64,000 nucleotides of DNA. It comes from Pyruvatibacter sp. (GTDB lineage: Bacteria > Pseudomonadota > Alphaproteobacteria > CGMCC-115125). This document shows positions 41,823-50,882 of this stretch, in pieces. The stretch spans positions 1,042,189-1,106,188 of the forward strand of contig NZ_JAVJSC010000003.1 of assembly GCF_040219635.1 (NCBI RefSeq), in the 5' to 3' direction. A program made the position numbers and the translations under genes. The first letter of the stretch is position 1; every line of letters begins with the position of its first letter. Under the pieces are notes generated by a model, which worked only from the letters and a program-made list of their open reading frames with translations, did no database searches and was not told the origin of the DNA.

Positions 41823-44800
41823 CTACTCGGCCGCCTGATCGTTGCCGCTGACGGCCGGTATCTGCCGGGCGACGAGCGCGGCGGCGGCCTCCGGATCGAG
41901 CGGCTGGCCGGTGATGAAGCCCTGCAGATAGTCCGCGCCCATTTCGGCGAGCAGGGCCCTGTCGTCCTCGTCCTCGACGCCTTCGGCGACGACGGTCAGG
42001 GAAAGGGCATGGGCCATGTCGACGATCGACTTGAGCAGCGCGTCCCGTCCGGTCGAGACCGGCTGCATGAAGGACCGGTCGATCTTCAGCACGTCGAACG
42101 GAAACCGCGACAGGTAGGACAGCGACGAATAGCCGGTGCCGAAATCGTCGAGCGCCAGATCGACGCCAAGCGCCTTGACCCGTTCGAGAACGCGCACGTT
42201 CTGTTCGGGGTTCTGCATCAGCGAGGTCTCAGTGATCTCGATGCGCAGCGTGTGCGTGCGCTGCGGATGCCGCGCCAGGATGCCGGCGACCTGATTGGTG
42301 AAGTCGCGCCGCACGAGCTGGTGGCTGGAGACGTTGACCGACACGAAGACCGGCGCGTCGGGCAGCGCCGTCTCCCATTCCATCAGTTGCATCGCCGCCA
42401 TCTCGAGCGCATGCGCGCCCAGATCGCCGATCAGGTCCGACCGTTCGGCGATCGTGATGAACTCCGAGGGGGGCACGTCGCCGCGCCTCGGGTGGTTCCA
42501 GCGCATCAGCGCCTCGAACCCGGCGACATCGCCGGTGTCGGCACGGATGATCGGCTGGTAGACGAGCGAAATCTGCCCCCGCTCGATCGCCCGGTGCAGG
42601 TCCGCCTCCATCTGCACGACATTGGCGCTGCCGTCGCGGAAGGCGGGCCGGAACGGCTCGACGCGGTCACCGCCGAAGCGCTTGGCCTGGTGCAGGGCCA
42701 GTTCGGTGTCCTTGAACAGTTCCTCGCCGCGCCGGCACTCGGGCGACCATGTCGCAAGCCCGACCGAGGGCGTCAGCACGATCTCGCGTTCGGCGAAGCT
42801 GATCGGCGTCTTCACCGTCTTCTTCACCGCTTCGGCGAACGAGGCGATCTCCGACGGTTCGGTTTCCGAGACGAGCACGATGCCGAACTGGTCGCCGCCG
42901 ATCCGCGCCAGCGTGTCCTCGTTGCGCAACTGGCGCTTCAGGCGCCGCGCGACGGTGATCAGCAGCGTGTCACCGGCATTCATGCCGACGCTCTCGTTGA
43001 CCTCCTTGAACCGGTCGATGTCGACGATGAACACGGTCGGGCGCACGCCGCTGCCGGCGGCCGCCAGCGACACGGCCGTGCGGATGCGGTCGAAGAACAG
43101 CTCCCGGTTCGGCAGGCCCGTCAGATTGTCGTGCACCGCATCGTGCAGCAGCCTCTCCTCTGCACGCTTCTGCGCGCTCACGTCGGTCGCCGTGCCGATG
43201 CAGCGGATCACCGAACCGTCCGCGCCGATCACCGGGCGCGCCGAAATACGGTACCAGGCATGCTGGGTTTCGCCGGTGCGCATGCGCAGCACCAGATCGA
43301 TCTTGCCGCGCCGCTTTTCGACCACCGCATCGAGCGCGGCGCGGAAGTTCTCGCGATCGTCGGCGTGCACGTGTCGCAGCCAGTTCTTGGCCGGGCCCTG
43401 AAGCGCCGTCGGCCCCAGGCCGAGCTGGACGCCCAGATTGGGCGTCGTCGTCAGCCGGTCGCGGCCCACGTCCCAGTCCCAGACGATGCCGCCCGAGCCG
43501 GTCACGGCCAGCGCCTGCAACTCGACGTTCGAGAACAGGTTCTCGTGGAAGGCGCCGCCCGAAAAGGCGCTCTGCAGGATCGTGAAGCCGATCAGCAGCA
43601 TGACGAGGACGAGCCCGCCGGCGAGCGCGGGCTGGATGATGTCATTGTCGACCTGTCCGGTGATCGTCATCCAGCCAGCGGCGACCCAGGCGAGCAGCAG
43701 CGACCAGGCGGGTATCAGCATGATCGCCTTGTCGAAGCCGCGAAGGCTCAGAACGATGATCAGCGCAAGACCGAACGCCGCCGTCGCGGCAAGCGCCAGC
43801 CGGGCGATGCCCGCGGCGACGGCCGGGTCGTAGCCGACGAGCGCGGCGAGGGCGCCGATGCCGAGCAGCCAGATCAGCGCGCCCCAGCGCATCCGGTCGC
43901 TCCACCGGTCAAGGCTCAGGTGCGTGAACAGGAACAGGCCGAGCGTGGCGACCACGGCGACCTCCGCCATGGCGCGCCAGGTCCGGATCGCGTCGGTGGC
44001 GAGCACACCGAACTGGCTGACGAAGCCGAAATCGATCGACACATAGGCGAGGATCGCCCAGGCCAGCGCGGCGGCCGCCGGGAAGGTGGCCGTGCCACGT
44101 ACGACGAACAGGATCGTCAGGAACAGCGCCAGCAGGCCGGCGATCCCCAGCACGATGCCGTGGTAGAGCGAATAGGAATTGACGATGTCGCGATAGGCAT
44201 CCTCTTCCCACAGATAGAGCTGCGGCAGGCTGGGCGAGGCCAGTTCGGCGACCAGCGTGATCACCGCGCCCGGGTCGAGCGTGATCGCGAAGATGTCGGC
44301 GTGCGGGTCCTCGATACGGTCGAGCGAGAAGCCGGCACTGGGGGTGAACGAGACGATTCGCTGGGCGCCCAGATCGGGCCAGAACAGGCCCGAATCGACG
44401 AGCCTGAAGCGCGGCGCGACCAGCAGCCGGTCGATCTGCACATCCGACGTGTTGGTCAGGACGAGCACCGCCCAGTCGCCGGCGGTCTCCTCGTTGACGG
44501 CCTGCACCTCGATCGTGCGGACGATGCCTTCGGCGTCGGGCGCGGTCGAGACGCGGAACGCGCCGCCCCGGTCGCGGTAGATCGTCACCGCCTCGGTCAG
44601 GTCGAGCGCCGTGTCGTCACGGTCGATCGAGATCGGCTCGTTGGCCTGGGCAAGGGCGGGCGTGCCCGCCAGCACGAAAAGCGCGGCGGCGCAAAATGCC
44701 AGCATGGACGCGGTCAGAAGACGCGTCCAGGAACGGACATCGAAATGGAAGCGGTCGCGCCGGGGCAATGCGTCAATCCGTATGGGCTCGGCGGGCGTTG

Positions 44801-44837
44801 TCTTCGTGCATCGGGTTGATGCGCGCGTAAAGGACAT
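41823..44837 (-). CDS. Membrane sensor protein with PAS, degenerate GGDEF and EAL domains
   Basis: 1004 residues. Order: N-terminal helix or signal (residues about 40-65), periplasmic domain similar to 7TMR-DISM extracellular type (70-210), seven transmembrane helices (about 225-425), PAS (about 445-555), GGDEF (565-720) and EAL (735-985). The GGDEF signature reads RIGGDQF, with the catalytic Glu replaced by Gln, but RNED five residues before it keeps the RxxD inhibitory site. The EAL domain has FEALMRW, ITETSLM, DDFGTGYSSL, KIDRSFM and AEGVED. It is probably a c-di-GMP phosphodiesterase with a sensor. The start overlaps the GNAT gene by 65 bases; a TTG at 44768 is an alternative. Confidence 0.85.
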   Translation of the reverse strand: MSFTRASTRCTKTTPAEPIRIDALPRRDRFHFDVRSWTRLLTASMLAFCAAALFVLAGTPALAQANEPISIDRDDTALDLTEAVTIYRDRGGAFRVSTAPDAEGIVRTIEVQAVNEETAGDWAVLVLTNTSDVQIDRLLVAPRFRLVDSGLFWPDLGAQRIVSFTPSAGFSLDRIEDPHADIFAITLDPGAVITLVAELASPSLPQLYLWEEDAYRDIVNSYSLYHGIVLGIAGLLALFLTILFVVRGTATFPAAAALAWAILAYVSIDFGFVSQFGVLATDAIRTWRAMAEVAVVATLGLFLFTHLSLDRWSDRMRWGALIWLLGIGALAALVGYDPAVAAGIARLALAATAAFGLALIIVLSLRGFDKAIMLIPAWSLLLAWVAAGWMTITGQVDNDIIQPALAGGLVLVMLLIGFTILQSAFSGGAFHENLFSNVELQALAVTGSGGIVWDWDVGRDRLTTTPNLGVQLGLGPTALQGPAKNWLRHVHADDRENFRAALDAVVEKRRGKIDLVLRMRTGETQHAWYRISARPVIGADGSVIRCIGTATDVSAQKRAEERLLHDAVHDNLTGLPNRELFFDRIRTAVSLAAAGSGVRPTVFIVDIDRFKEVNESVGMNAGDTLLITVARRLKRQLRNEDTLARIGGDQFGIVLVSETEPSEIASFAEAVKKTVKTPISFAEREIVLTPSVGLATWSPECRRGEELFKDTELALHQAKRFGGDRVEPFRPAFRDGSANVVQMEADLHRAIERGQISLVYQPIIRADTGDVAGFEALMRWNHPRRGDVPPSEFITIAERSDLIGDLGAHALEMAAMQLMEWETALPDAPVFVSVNVSSHQLVRRDFTNQVAGILARHPQRTHTLRIEITETSLMQNPEQNVRVLERVKALGVDLALDDFGTGYSSLSYLSRFPFDVLKIDRSFMQPVSTGRDALLKSIVDMAHALSLTVVAEGVEDEDDRALLAEMGADYLQGFITGQPLDPEAAAALVARQIPAVSGNDQAAE

Positions 44838-45378
44838 GGTCGCGCCACTGGCCGTTGATCTTCAGATAGGCGCGCAGCACGCCCTCGCGTTCAAATCCGT
44901 TCTTCTCCAGGAGGCGGATCGACCTGCCATTGTCCGGAATGCAGGCAGCTTCAAGGCGGTGCAGACCCGATCGTGCGAAGGCGAACTCGCACACCAGCCC
45001 GACCGCTTCGCTCATGTAGCCGTTGCCGGAGAACCGTTCGCCGATCCAGTAGCCGATCTGTCCGTTCTGGGCGACCCCGCGCCTGATATTGCCCAGCGTG
45101 ATCCCGCCCAGCAGCGCCTCGTCGGAATTGCGCACGATGAAGAAGGGATAGCCCGTGCCGGCGCGGATTTCGGCGCCGTAGCGGCGCAGGCGCGCGCGAA
45201 AGGCCGGCCGCGTCAGGTCGTCGCGGGGCCAGACCGGCTCCCATGGACGCAGGAACTGCGCGCTCGCCGCGCGCAGGCGCGACCATTGCTCATGGTCGGA
45301 CAGTTCGGGGTGGCGCAGGTGAACGGCCCGGCCCTCGATGACCGCGCCGGCATTTCCGCGACTGGAAAATGCGAACAT
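44773..45378 (-). CDS. GNAT-family N-acetyltransferase, RimJ/RimL type
   Basis: 201 residues from the ATG at 45378 (GGAGGA upstream); the frame extends to 45459 without conserved sequence. One GNAT domain: VHLRHPELSDHEQWSRLR, IGYWIGERFSGNGYMSEAVGLVCEFAF (acetyl-CoA-binding loop with ERFSGNGY), RLEAACIPDNGRSIRLLEKNGFEREGVLRAYLKI. It acetylates a protein N terminus or a small amine. It lies 31 bases downstream of the M16 peptidase gene and upstream of the EAL gene. Confidence 0.92.
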   Translation of the reverse strand: MFAFSSRGNAGAVIEGRAVHLRHPELSDHEQWSRLRAASAQFLRPWEPVWPRDDLTRPAFRARLRRYGAEIRAGTGYPFFIVRNSDEALLGGITLGNIRRGVAQNGQIGYWIGERFSGNGYMSEAVGLVCEFAFARSGLHRLEAACIPDNGRSIRLLEKNGFEREGVLRAYLKINGQWRDHVLYARINPMHEDNARRAHTD

Positions 45379-45409
45379 CGCCGTCCTCCGCCCTTCCGCC
45401 GGCCGCGCC

Positions 45410-46723
45410 TCAGCCAACGGCGGCACGGCGATGATGCATCGGTCCCTGATTGGGCGCATGGGCGACCAGCCGCGCCCGGATGTCGTCGATTTCCATGAGG
45501 CTGTCGACCGGGCCGACCGCCGAGACGGTCGGCGGCGAGTCCACGAAGATACGCCCGGCGAGGTCGCGCAGTCGCCCGACGGTCAGATTGTCGAGCCGCA
45601 GCAGCAGTTCCTCGTTCGGGATCGGCCGGCCGAACAGCAGGATCTGCCGCGCGATCTGGCCGGCGCGGCTGGGTGCGCTCTCCCCGGACATCAGAAGGCT
45701 GGCGCGAAACTGGGCCCGGGCGCGGTCGAGTTCGCTCTGCTCGATGTCGTAGGCCGCCCGCGACAGTTCGCCCAGCACCAGGTCCATCAGCTGCGGCAGA
45801 TCGCCCGGCTCGGTGGCCGCGTGCACGCCGAAGATGCCGGTGTCGGAAAAGCCCCAGTGAAAGGCATAGATCGAATAGCACAGCCCGTGCTTTTCACGCA
45901 CTTCCTGGAACAGGCGCGAGGACATGGCGCCGCCGAGCAGCATCGCCAGCACCTGGCTGCAATAATAGTCGCGCACGTGATAGGCGCGGCCCTCGAAGCC
46001 GAGAACGACCTGCGTGTCCTGCAGCGGGCGATGCTCGCGATAATCACCGCCGACATAGTGGGCAAGCCGCAGGTCGCCGCCCTTCGCCGAGGTCTTCATC
46101 GTCGAAAAGCGCGCTTCGACCAGCTTGACGATCTCGTCATGGTCGACCGCGCCGGTCGCCGCGAACACCATCCGCTCGCCGCAATATTCGCGCTCGACAT
46201 AGGCGCGGATCATGTCCGAGGTGAACTCGCAGATCGTCTGACGCGTGCCCAGGATCGACCGGCCGACCGGCTGGTGCCGGAACGCGGTCTCGGCGAAATG
46301 ATCGAAGACCACGTCGTCGGGCGTATCGACGACCGCGCCCAGTTCCTGGAGCACGACGTGTTTTTCGCGCTCCAGCTCGTCGGCATCGAAACGCGAGTTC
46401 TGAAGGATGTCAGCCAGGACGTCGACGGCCAGCGCGATGTCCTGCTTGAGCACGCGGACGAAGAAGGAGGTGGTCTCGACGCTCGTCGCCGCGTTGATGT
46501 CGCCGCCGACATTCTCCACCGCCTCGGCCAGTTCGCGCGCATTGCGATTGGCCGTGCCCTTGAAGGCCATGTGTTCGAGCATGTGGGCGATGCCGTGCTC
46601 GTGATCGAGTTCGTTGCGCGTTCCGGCCTTGAACCAAGCGCCCAGCGAGACGCTCTCGACATTGTCGAAGCGTTGGGTCGCTACGGTTATTCCGTTCTTC
46701 AGGACGGTGGTCTGAACTGCCAT
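45410..46723 (-). CDS. M16-family zinc metallopeptidase, processing-peptidase-like
   Basis: 437 residues, two-domain M16B peptidase. The inverted zinc motif HMLEHMAFKGT (HxxEH) is near residue 45, and the distal Glu is in the ELAEAVENVGGDINAATSVETTSFFVRVL region. The protein resembles the bacterial ancestor of the mitochondrial processing peptidase. It is in the same transcriptional direction as thrC, 30 bases downstream, as in many Rhizobiales. The substrate is not known. Confidence 0.94.
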   Translation of the reverse strand: MAVQTTVLKNGITVATQRFDNVESVSLGAWFKAGTRNELDHEHGIAHMLEHMAFKGTANRNARELAEAVENVGGDINAATSVETTSFFVRVLKQDIALAVDVLADILQNSRFDADELEREKHVVLQELGAVVDTPDDVVFDHFAETAFRHQPVGRSILGTRQTICEFTSDMIRAYVEREYCGERMVFAATGAVDHDEIVKLVEARFSTMKTSAKGGDLRLAHYVGGDYREHRPLQDTQVVLGFEGRAYHVRDYYCSQVLAMLLGGAMSSRLFQEVREKHGLCYSIYAFHWGFSDTGIFGVHAATEPGDLPQLMDLVLGELSRAAYDIEQSELDRARAQFRASLLMSGESAPSRAGQIARQILLFGRPIPNEELLLRLDNLTVGRLRDLAGRIFVDSPPTVSAVGPVDSLMEIDDIRARLVAHAPNQGPMHHRRAAVG

Positions 46724-46753
46724 CGTTACGCGAACTCCCCGGGGCGGTGGTGG

Positions 46754-48169
46754 TCAACCGGCCCTTTCGTTTCCTCCTGCGGCCCGTGTCCGGGCCGATA
46801 TATGAGTTTCCACCATTTTCAGGTCAGATGGAAGGGTCGCGAAGTGCTCCTCGCGCTCCATCAGGTCGCCGAGCCATTCGGGCAGGGCGGGCCGCTCGCC
46901 CGTGGCCTGCTCGACCGCGTCGGGAAACTTGGCCGGATGCGCCGTCGCCAGAACCACCATCGGAACGGCGGTCTCGGCCCGCTGGCGCGCGACATGGATC
47001 GCGACCGCCGTGTGCGGGTCGGCGCGATAGCCCGACGCCGACACAAGGTGTGCCATCATTCGCGCCGCTTCCTCGGTATCGGCGCGCCCGGCCTCGAAAT
47101 CCGCCGCGATCGCCCGGTGCACGGCCGTGCCGAGATCGAACCGGTGCGACTGCTTGAGATTGTCCATCGCGCCGCGCACATAGGCCGCCTCGCGTCCCGA
47201 CGCTTCGAACAGGAGCCGTTCGAAATTCGACGAGATCTGGATGTCCATCGACGGGGAGGTGGTCGGCACGACCTCGCGCATCTCGTAGGCGCCGCCCGCA
47301 AGCGTCCGCGCCAGGATGTCGTTGTCGTTGGTGGCGATGACCAGCCGGTCGATCGGCAGCCCCATACGCTTGGCCGCATAGCCGGCGAAGATGTCGCCGA
47401 AATTACCGGTCGGAACGGTGAACGACACCGGACGGTCCGGCGCGCCGAGCGCGATCGCCGAGGTGAAGTAGTAGACGATCTGGGCCATGATGCGGGCCCA
47501 GTTGATCGAGTTGACGCCCGAAAGGCGCACCCGGTCGCGAAACGTGCCATGGCCGAACATGGCTTTGACCAGCGCCTGGCAGTCGTCGAAATTGCCTTCG
47601 ACAGCCAGCGCATGAACGTTGGATGCGGCCGAGCCGGTCATCTGCCGTTGCTGCACGGGCGACACGCGCCCCAGCGGAAACAGGATGAAGATGTCGGTGC
47701 GCTCGCGACCGGCAAAGGCGTCGATCGCCGCCCCGCCCGTGTCGCCCGATGTCGCGCCGACGATGGTCGCGCGCTCGTTGCGCTCGGCGAGCACATGGTC
47801 CATCAGGCGGCTGACGAGCTGCATCGCCACGTCCTTGAAGGCCAGCGTCGGCCCGTGAAACAGCTCCAGCACGAACTCGTTCGGCCCGGTCTGCACCAGC
47901 GGGCAGACGGCCTCGTGCCGGAACGTGCCATAGGCCTCGGCGACGATCGCCTCGAAGACCGCCCGGTCGATTTCGCCTTCGACGAACGGCCACATCACCG
48001 CCACGGCGACCTCGGCGAAGGAGCCGCCGCGCAGCGCGGCGATCTGCTCGTGCGACAGCTGCGGCCATTGTTCAGGAAGATAGAGCCCGCCATCATTGGC
48101 GAGGCCGGCAAGGATCACGTCGCGGAACCCCAGTTCCGGCGCCAGACCGCGTGTGGAAACGAACTTCAA
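46754..48169 (-). CDS. thrC: Threonine synthase
   Basis: 471 residues with a TTG start at 48169, which gives the usual N terminus (KFVSTRGLAPELGFRDVILAGLANDGGLYLPEQWP) and follows GAGGACGAG. The open frame extends upstream but without similarity. The PLP lysine is in HGPTLAFKDVAMQL; the phosphate-binding loop is ATSGDTGGAAIDAF, and FTVPTGNFGDIFAGYAAKRMGLPI is another family block. It converts O-phosphohomoserine to threonine, following thrB. Confidence 0.96.
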   Translation of the reverse strand: MKFVSTRGLAPELGFRDVILAGLANDGGLYLPEQWPQLSHEQIAALRGGSFAEVAVAVMWPFVEGEIDRAVFEAIVAEAYGTFRHEAVCPLVQTGPNEFVLELFHGPTLAFKDVAMQLVSRLMDHVLAERNERATIVGATSGDTGGAAIDAFAGRERTDIFILFPLGRVSPVQQRQMTGSAASNVHALAVEGNFDDCQALVKAMFGHGTFRDRVRLSGVNSINWARIMAQIVYYFTSAIALGAPDRPVSFTVPTGNFGDIFAGYAAKRMGLPIDRLVIATNDNDILARTLAGGAYEMREVVPTTSPSMDIQISSNFERLLFEASGREAAYVRGAMDNLKQSHRFDLGTAVHRAIAADFEAGRADTEEAARMMAHLVSASGYRADPHTAVAIHVARQRAETAVPMVVLATAHPAKFPDAVEQATGERPALPEWLGDLMEREEHFATLPSDLKMVETHISARTRAAGGNERAG

Positions 48170-48391
48170 CGTGCTCTCGTCCTCGCCAGTCGACGGTGCG
48201 CCTGCGGCATGTGGAAACGGGTCAGGTTGCGGCCGATCTCGACCATTGCACAAAATGCGCCGGACCCTTATCGGAATTCGGGCCGGTTCGAAAGCCCTTG
48301 GGCCGGGTCCATCCGCCGCATGGTTGACACGATGGCACACTAGCCGAATGGTGCGCGCCGCCGGCCGGGCGGGAACTTACGGGGAGCGAAG

Positions 48392-48979
48392 ATGATGGCG
48401 ACGGAAACCAACTCGGGCGAACGCAGTGCCGGTCGCGGGCGGACCCGCCGGACGGCGCGCGCGCTTGCGGCGTTCGTCGGCCTCGCCACGCTGGCGGCCT
48501 GCCAGGCGGCCGGAACCGGTGACGTGCTCGACCTGTCGACCGGCGAGGAGTCCTTCACCGAAGCGGACCTTCGCGCCTACTGCCCGCGCGTCTCCCTGCT
48601 CGAGGGCACGGCCTATCTGCGCACCTATACGAACGGCAATGACGGCAATCCCGACGAGGTCGTCCATCAGGCCGTGATCACCGATGTCACCCGGACATGC
48701 CGCTACCGGAACGGCCAGCTCTTCATGACGGTCGCCGCCGCCGGCCGGGTCGTCAATGGACCCAAGGGCTCGCCCGGCTCGCTCGACCTGCCGATCCGCG
48801 TGGCGATCCGGCAGGGTGAGAACCTGCCCTATTCGCAGCTCGGCCGGCTCGATGTCGCGATGGGCGGAAGCGCCACGCAGTTCATCTACCGCGACGACCA
48901 GATCGTCCTGCCCGAACCGCAGGTGCGCAATCTCCAGGTGCTGGTCGGGTTCGACGAAGGCCCCTACAATACGCCCTGA
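48392..48979 (+). CDS. Putative lipoprotein of unknown function
   Basis: 195 residues. The N terminus is long and Arg-rich (ERSAGRGRTRRTARALAAFVGLATLAAC) with a lipobox-like LATLAAC, so the Cys near residue 37 is probably lipidated. The mature part has two further Cys (AYCPRVSLL and TRTCRYRNG) and a beta-rich FDLPIRVAIRQGENLPYSQLG-like block. GGGGAGCGAAG precedes the ATG. Similar uncharacterised lipoproteins occur in Rhizobiales next to ccrM. Its role is unknown. Confidence 0.75.
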   Translation: MMATETNSGERSAGRGRTRRTARALAAFVGLATLAACQAAGTGDVLDLSTGEESFTEADLRAYCPRVSLLEGTAYLRTYTNGNDGNPDEVVHQAVITDVTRTCRYRNGQLFMTVAAAGRVVNGPKGSPGSLDLPIRVAIRQGENLPYSQLGRLDVAMGGSATQFIYRDDQIVLPEPQVRNLQVLVGFDEGPYNTP

Positions 48980-48997
48980 GCCGGCCGCGAACGCCGG

Positions 48998-49012
48998 TTA
49001 AGTCTCCGTTTA
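48998..49012 (+). promoter_or_regulatory. Possible CtrA-binding site upstream of ccrM
   Basis: TTAA, 7 bases, then TTTA: one mismatch to the CtrA consensus TTAA-N7-TTAA. It lies about 76 bases upstream of ccrM, whose transcription is activated by CtrA in Caulobacter (established knowledge). Confidence 0.4.
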
Positions 49013-49087
49013 CCATGATGCTGAACGCCATGTTTACCAGCGCCGGTAACCATGGGCCCGATCGCAATTTTCCAGATCGGGTGCTTC

Positions 49088-50230
49088 ATGTCTCGCGTAC
49101 ACCTGACCCAATCGGCCGCACCGACGGCCGGCCGGTCCAGCCCGCCCGCCCTTGCCCTCGACACGATCGTCAAGGGCGACTGCGTCGCCGCCATGGATCG
49201 GCTTCCCGAGAAGTCGGTGGACATGATCTTCGCCGACCCGCCCTACAATCTGCAGCTCGACGGCACGCTTCACCGGCCCGATCAGTCCAAGGTCGATGCC
49301 TGCGACGACCATTGGGACCAGTTCGCTTCGTTCGAGGCCTATGACGCCTTCACCCGCGCATGGCTGCTGGCCGCCCGGCGCGTGCTCAAGCCGACCGGCA
49401 CGATCTGGGTCATCGGCTCCTATCACAACATCTTCCGCGTCGGCGCCTCGCTGCAGGATCTGGGCTATTGGATCCTCAACGACGTCGTCTGGCGCAAGAC
49501 CAACCCGATGCCGAACTTTCGCGGTCGCCGGTTCCAGAACGCGCACGAAACGCTGATCTGGGCGTCCCGCGACCAGAAGGCGAAGAGCTACACGTTCAAC
49601 TATGAATCGCTCAAGGCGGCCAACGACGATGTCCAGATGCGCTCGGACTGGCTGTTTCCGATCTGCAACGGCGGCGAGCGTCTCAAGGACGGCGCCGGCG
49701 AGAAGGTCCATCCCACGCAGAAGCCCGAAGCGCTGCTCGCACGCGTGCTGATGGCCGCCTCCAGGCCCGGCGACGTGGTCCTCGATCCGTTCTTCGGCAC
49801 CGGAACCACCGGAGCTGTCGCCAAGCGTCTCGGCAGGCACTTCATCGGCATCGAGCGTGAGCAGGCCTACATCGACGCCGCCGAGGCGCGGATCGCGGCG
49901 GTCGAACCGCTCGACGGCGCCAACCTGACGCTGGTCACCGGCAAGCGCGCCCTGCCGCGCGTCGCCTTCGTTTCGCTGATCGAGGCCGGCTTGCTCGCGC
50001 CGGGTATGACGCTGACCGACTCAAGGCGTCGCTGGACGGCGACCGTTCAGGCCGACGGGTCGCTCATGACCGATGGCGAGCAGGGCTCGATTCACAAGAC
50101 CGGCGCGCGCGTGCAGGGGCTCGACGCCTGCAACGGCTGGACCTTTTGGCATTTCGAGGAGGCCGGAACGCTCAAGCCCATTGATGCGTTACGACAAAAG
50201 GTCCGCGACGGCATGACCGCGGCGGGCTGA
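49088..50230 (+). CDS. ccrM: Cell-cycle-regulated DNA adenine methyltransferase CcrM
   Basis: 380 residues. The ATG at 49088 gives the usual N terminus; the frame extends to 49052. DTIVKGDCVAAMDRLPEKSVDMIFADPPYNLQL carries the DPPY catalytic motif and VLDPFFGTGTTGAVAKRLGRHFIGIERE the AdoMet motif, in the N6-adenine beta-class order. HPTQKPEALLARVL is a further family block. The C-terminal RAMA-like domain (VSLIEAGLLAPGMTL... RVQGLDACNGWTFWHF) is characteristic of CcrM. It methylates GANTC and is linked to the cell cycle. Confidence 0.96.
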   Translation: MSRVHLTQSAAPTAGRSSPPALALDTIVKGDCVAAMDRLPEKSVDMIFADPPYNLQLDGTLHRPDQSKVDACDDHWDQFASFEAYDAFTRAWLLAARRVLKPTGTIWVIGSYHNIFRVGASLQDLGYWILNDVVWRKTNPMPNFRGRRFQNAHETLIWASRDQKAKSYTFNYESLKAANDDVQMRSDWLFPICNGGERLKDGAGEKVHPTQKPEALLARVLMAASRPGDVVLDPFFGTGTTGAVAKRLGRHFIGIEREQAYIDAAEARIAAVEPLDGANLTLVTGKRALPRVAFVSLIEAGLLAPGMTLTDSRRRWTATVQADGSLMTDGEQGSIHKTGARVQGLDACNGWTFWHFEEAGTLKPIDALRQKVRDGMTAAG

Positions 50231-50257
50231 ACGAGCAATCGACGCCTGACCTCCAGT

Positions 50258-50869
50258 TCAATCCAGGCGAAGATCGAAGCGCTGCAGGTCCGCCTGCAGC
50301 GCTTCGGCGTTTTCGAACCGCACGGCGTTCCATCCGAACGCCCGGGCCGCATCGACATTGTCGGCATTGTCGTCGATGAACAGCGTCGCCTCGGGGTCGA
50401 GATCGAATGTCCGCGTGTGAAGATCGTATATGGCCGGATCGGGCTTGATGACGCGAACCCGGCCCGAAACCGTCACGCCGCGTCCAGCCTTCAGGAACGG
50501 ATAGAGTTCCTGCGCCTCGACGAACGTGTCGGCGGCGAAATTGGTCAGGAAGGTGATGTCGCGCCCCTCTTCGATGAGGCCGAGCAGGATGGAGACCGTG
50601 CCGTCAAAGGCGTGCGGCACCATTTCGTGCCAGTGCGCGCGGAAGGCACGGATTTCCGTCTCCCAGTCCGGATGGGCCGCGATCAGTTCGGCTTCCGCCT
50701 CGTCCCACGGCCGCCCGCGATCCTGTTCGAGGTTCCAGTCGGATGTGCACACATTGGCCAGAAACCAGGTCCGCCTTTCCGCGTCGGGAATGATCCTCCG
50801 GTAGGGAAGTTCGGGATCGTAATGGATCAGCACCTTGCCGATGTCGAAGACGATGTGGCGGATTGTCAT
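50258..50869 (-). CDS. HAD-superfamily hydrolase
   Basis: 203 residues from the ATG at 50869, with GGGGAGAG upstream. Motif I is VFDIGKVLIHYDPE, where the second Asp is Gly-Lys-Val rather than DxD; the first Asp is kept. Motif II is TFLTNFAAD, motif III V-I-KPDPAIY, motif IV TLFIDDNADNVDAA. The sequence resembles the YihX-like or glucose-1-phosphatase-like group with the FDIG variant. It lies 13 bases downstream of mutY on the same strand. The substrate is unknown. Confidence 0.88.
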   Translation of the reverse strand: MTIRHIVFDIGKVLIHYDPELPYRRIIPDAERRTWFLANVCTSDWNLEQDRGRPWDEAEAELIAAHPDWETEIRAFRAHWHEMVPHAFDGTVSILLGLIEEGRDITFLTNFAADTFVEAQELYPFLKAGRGVTVSGRVRVIKPDPAIYDLHTRTFDLDPEATLFIDDNADNVDAARAFGWNAVRFENAEALQADLQRFDLRLD

Positions 50870-50882
50870 GGTCTCTCCCCCC

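Noticed and set aside
42009..44819. Plus-strand open frame of 936 codons
   Set aside because: It mirrors the EAL protein gene; the Arg/Asp/Gln-rich product has no domains and is typical of an antisense frame in GC-rich DNA.
45338..48343. Plus-strand open frame of 1001 codons
   Set aside because: It is antisense to the M16 peptidase and thrC, both of which have clear motifs.
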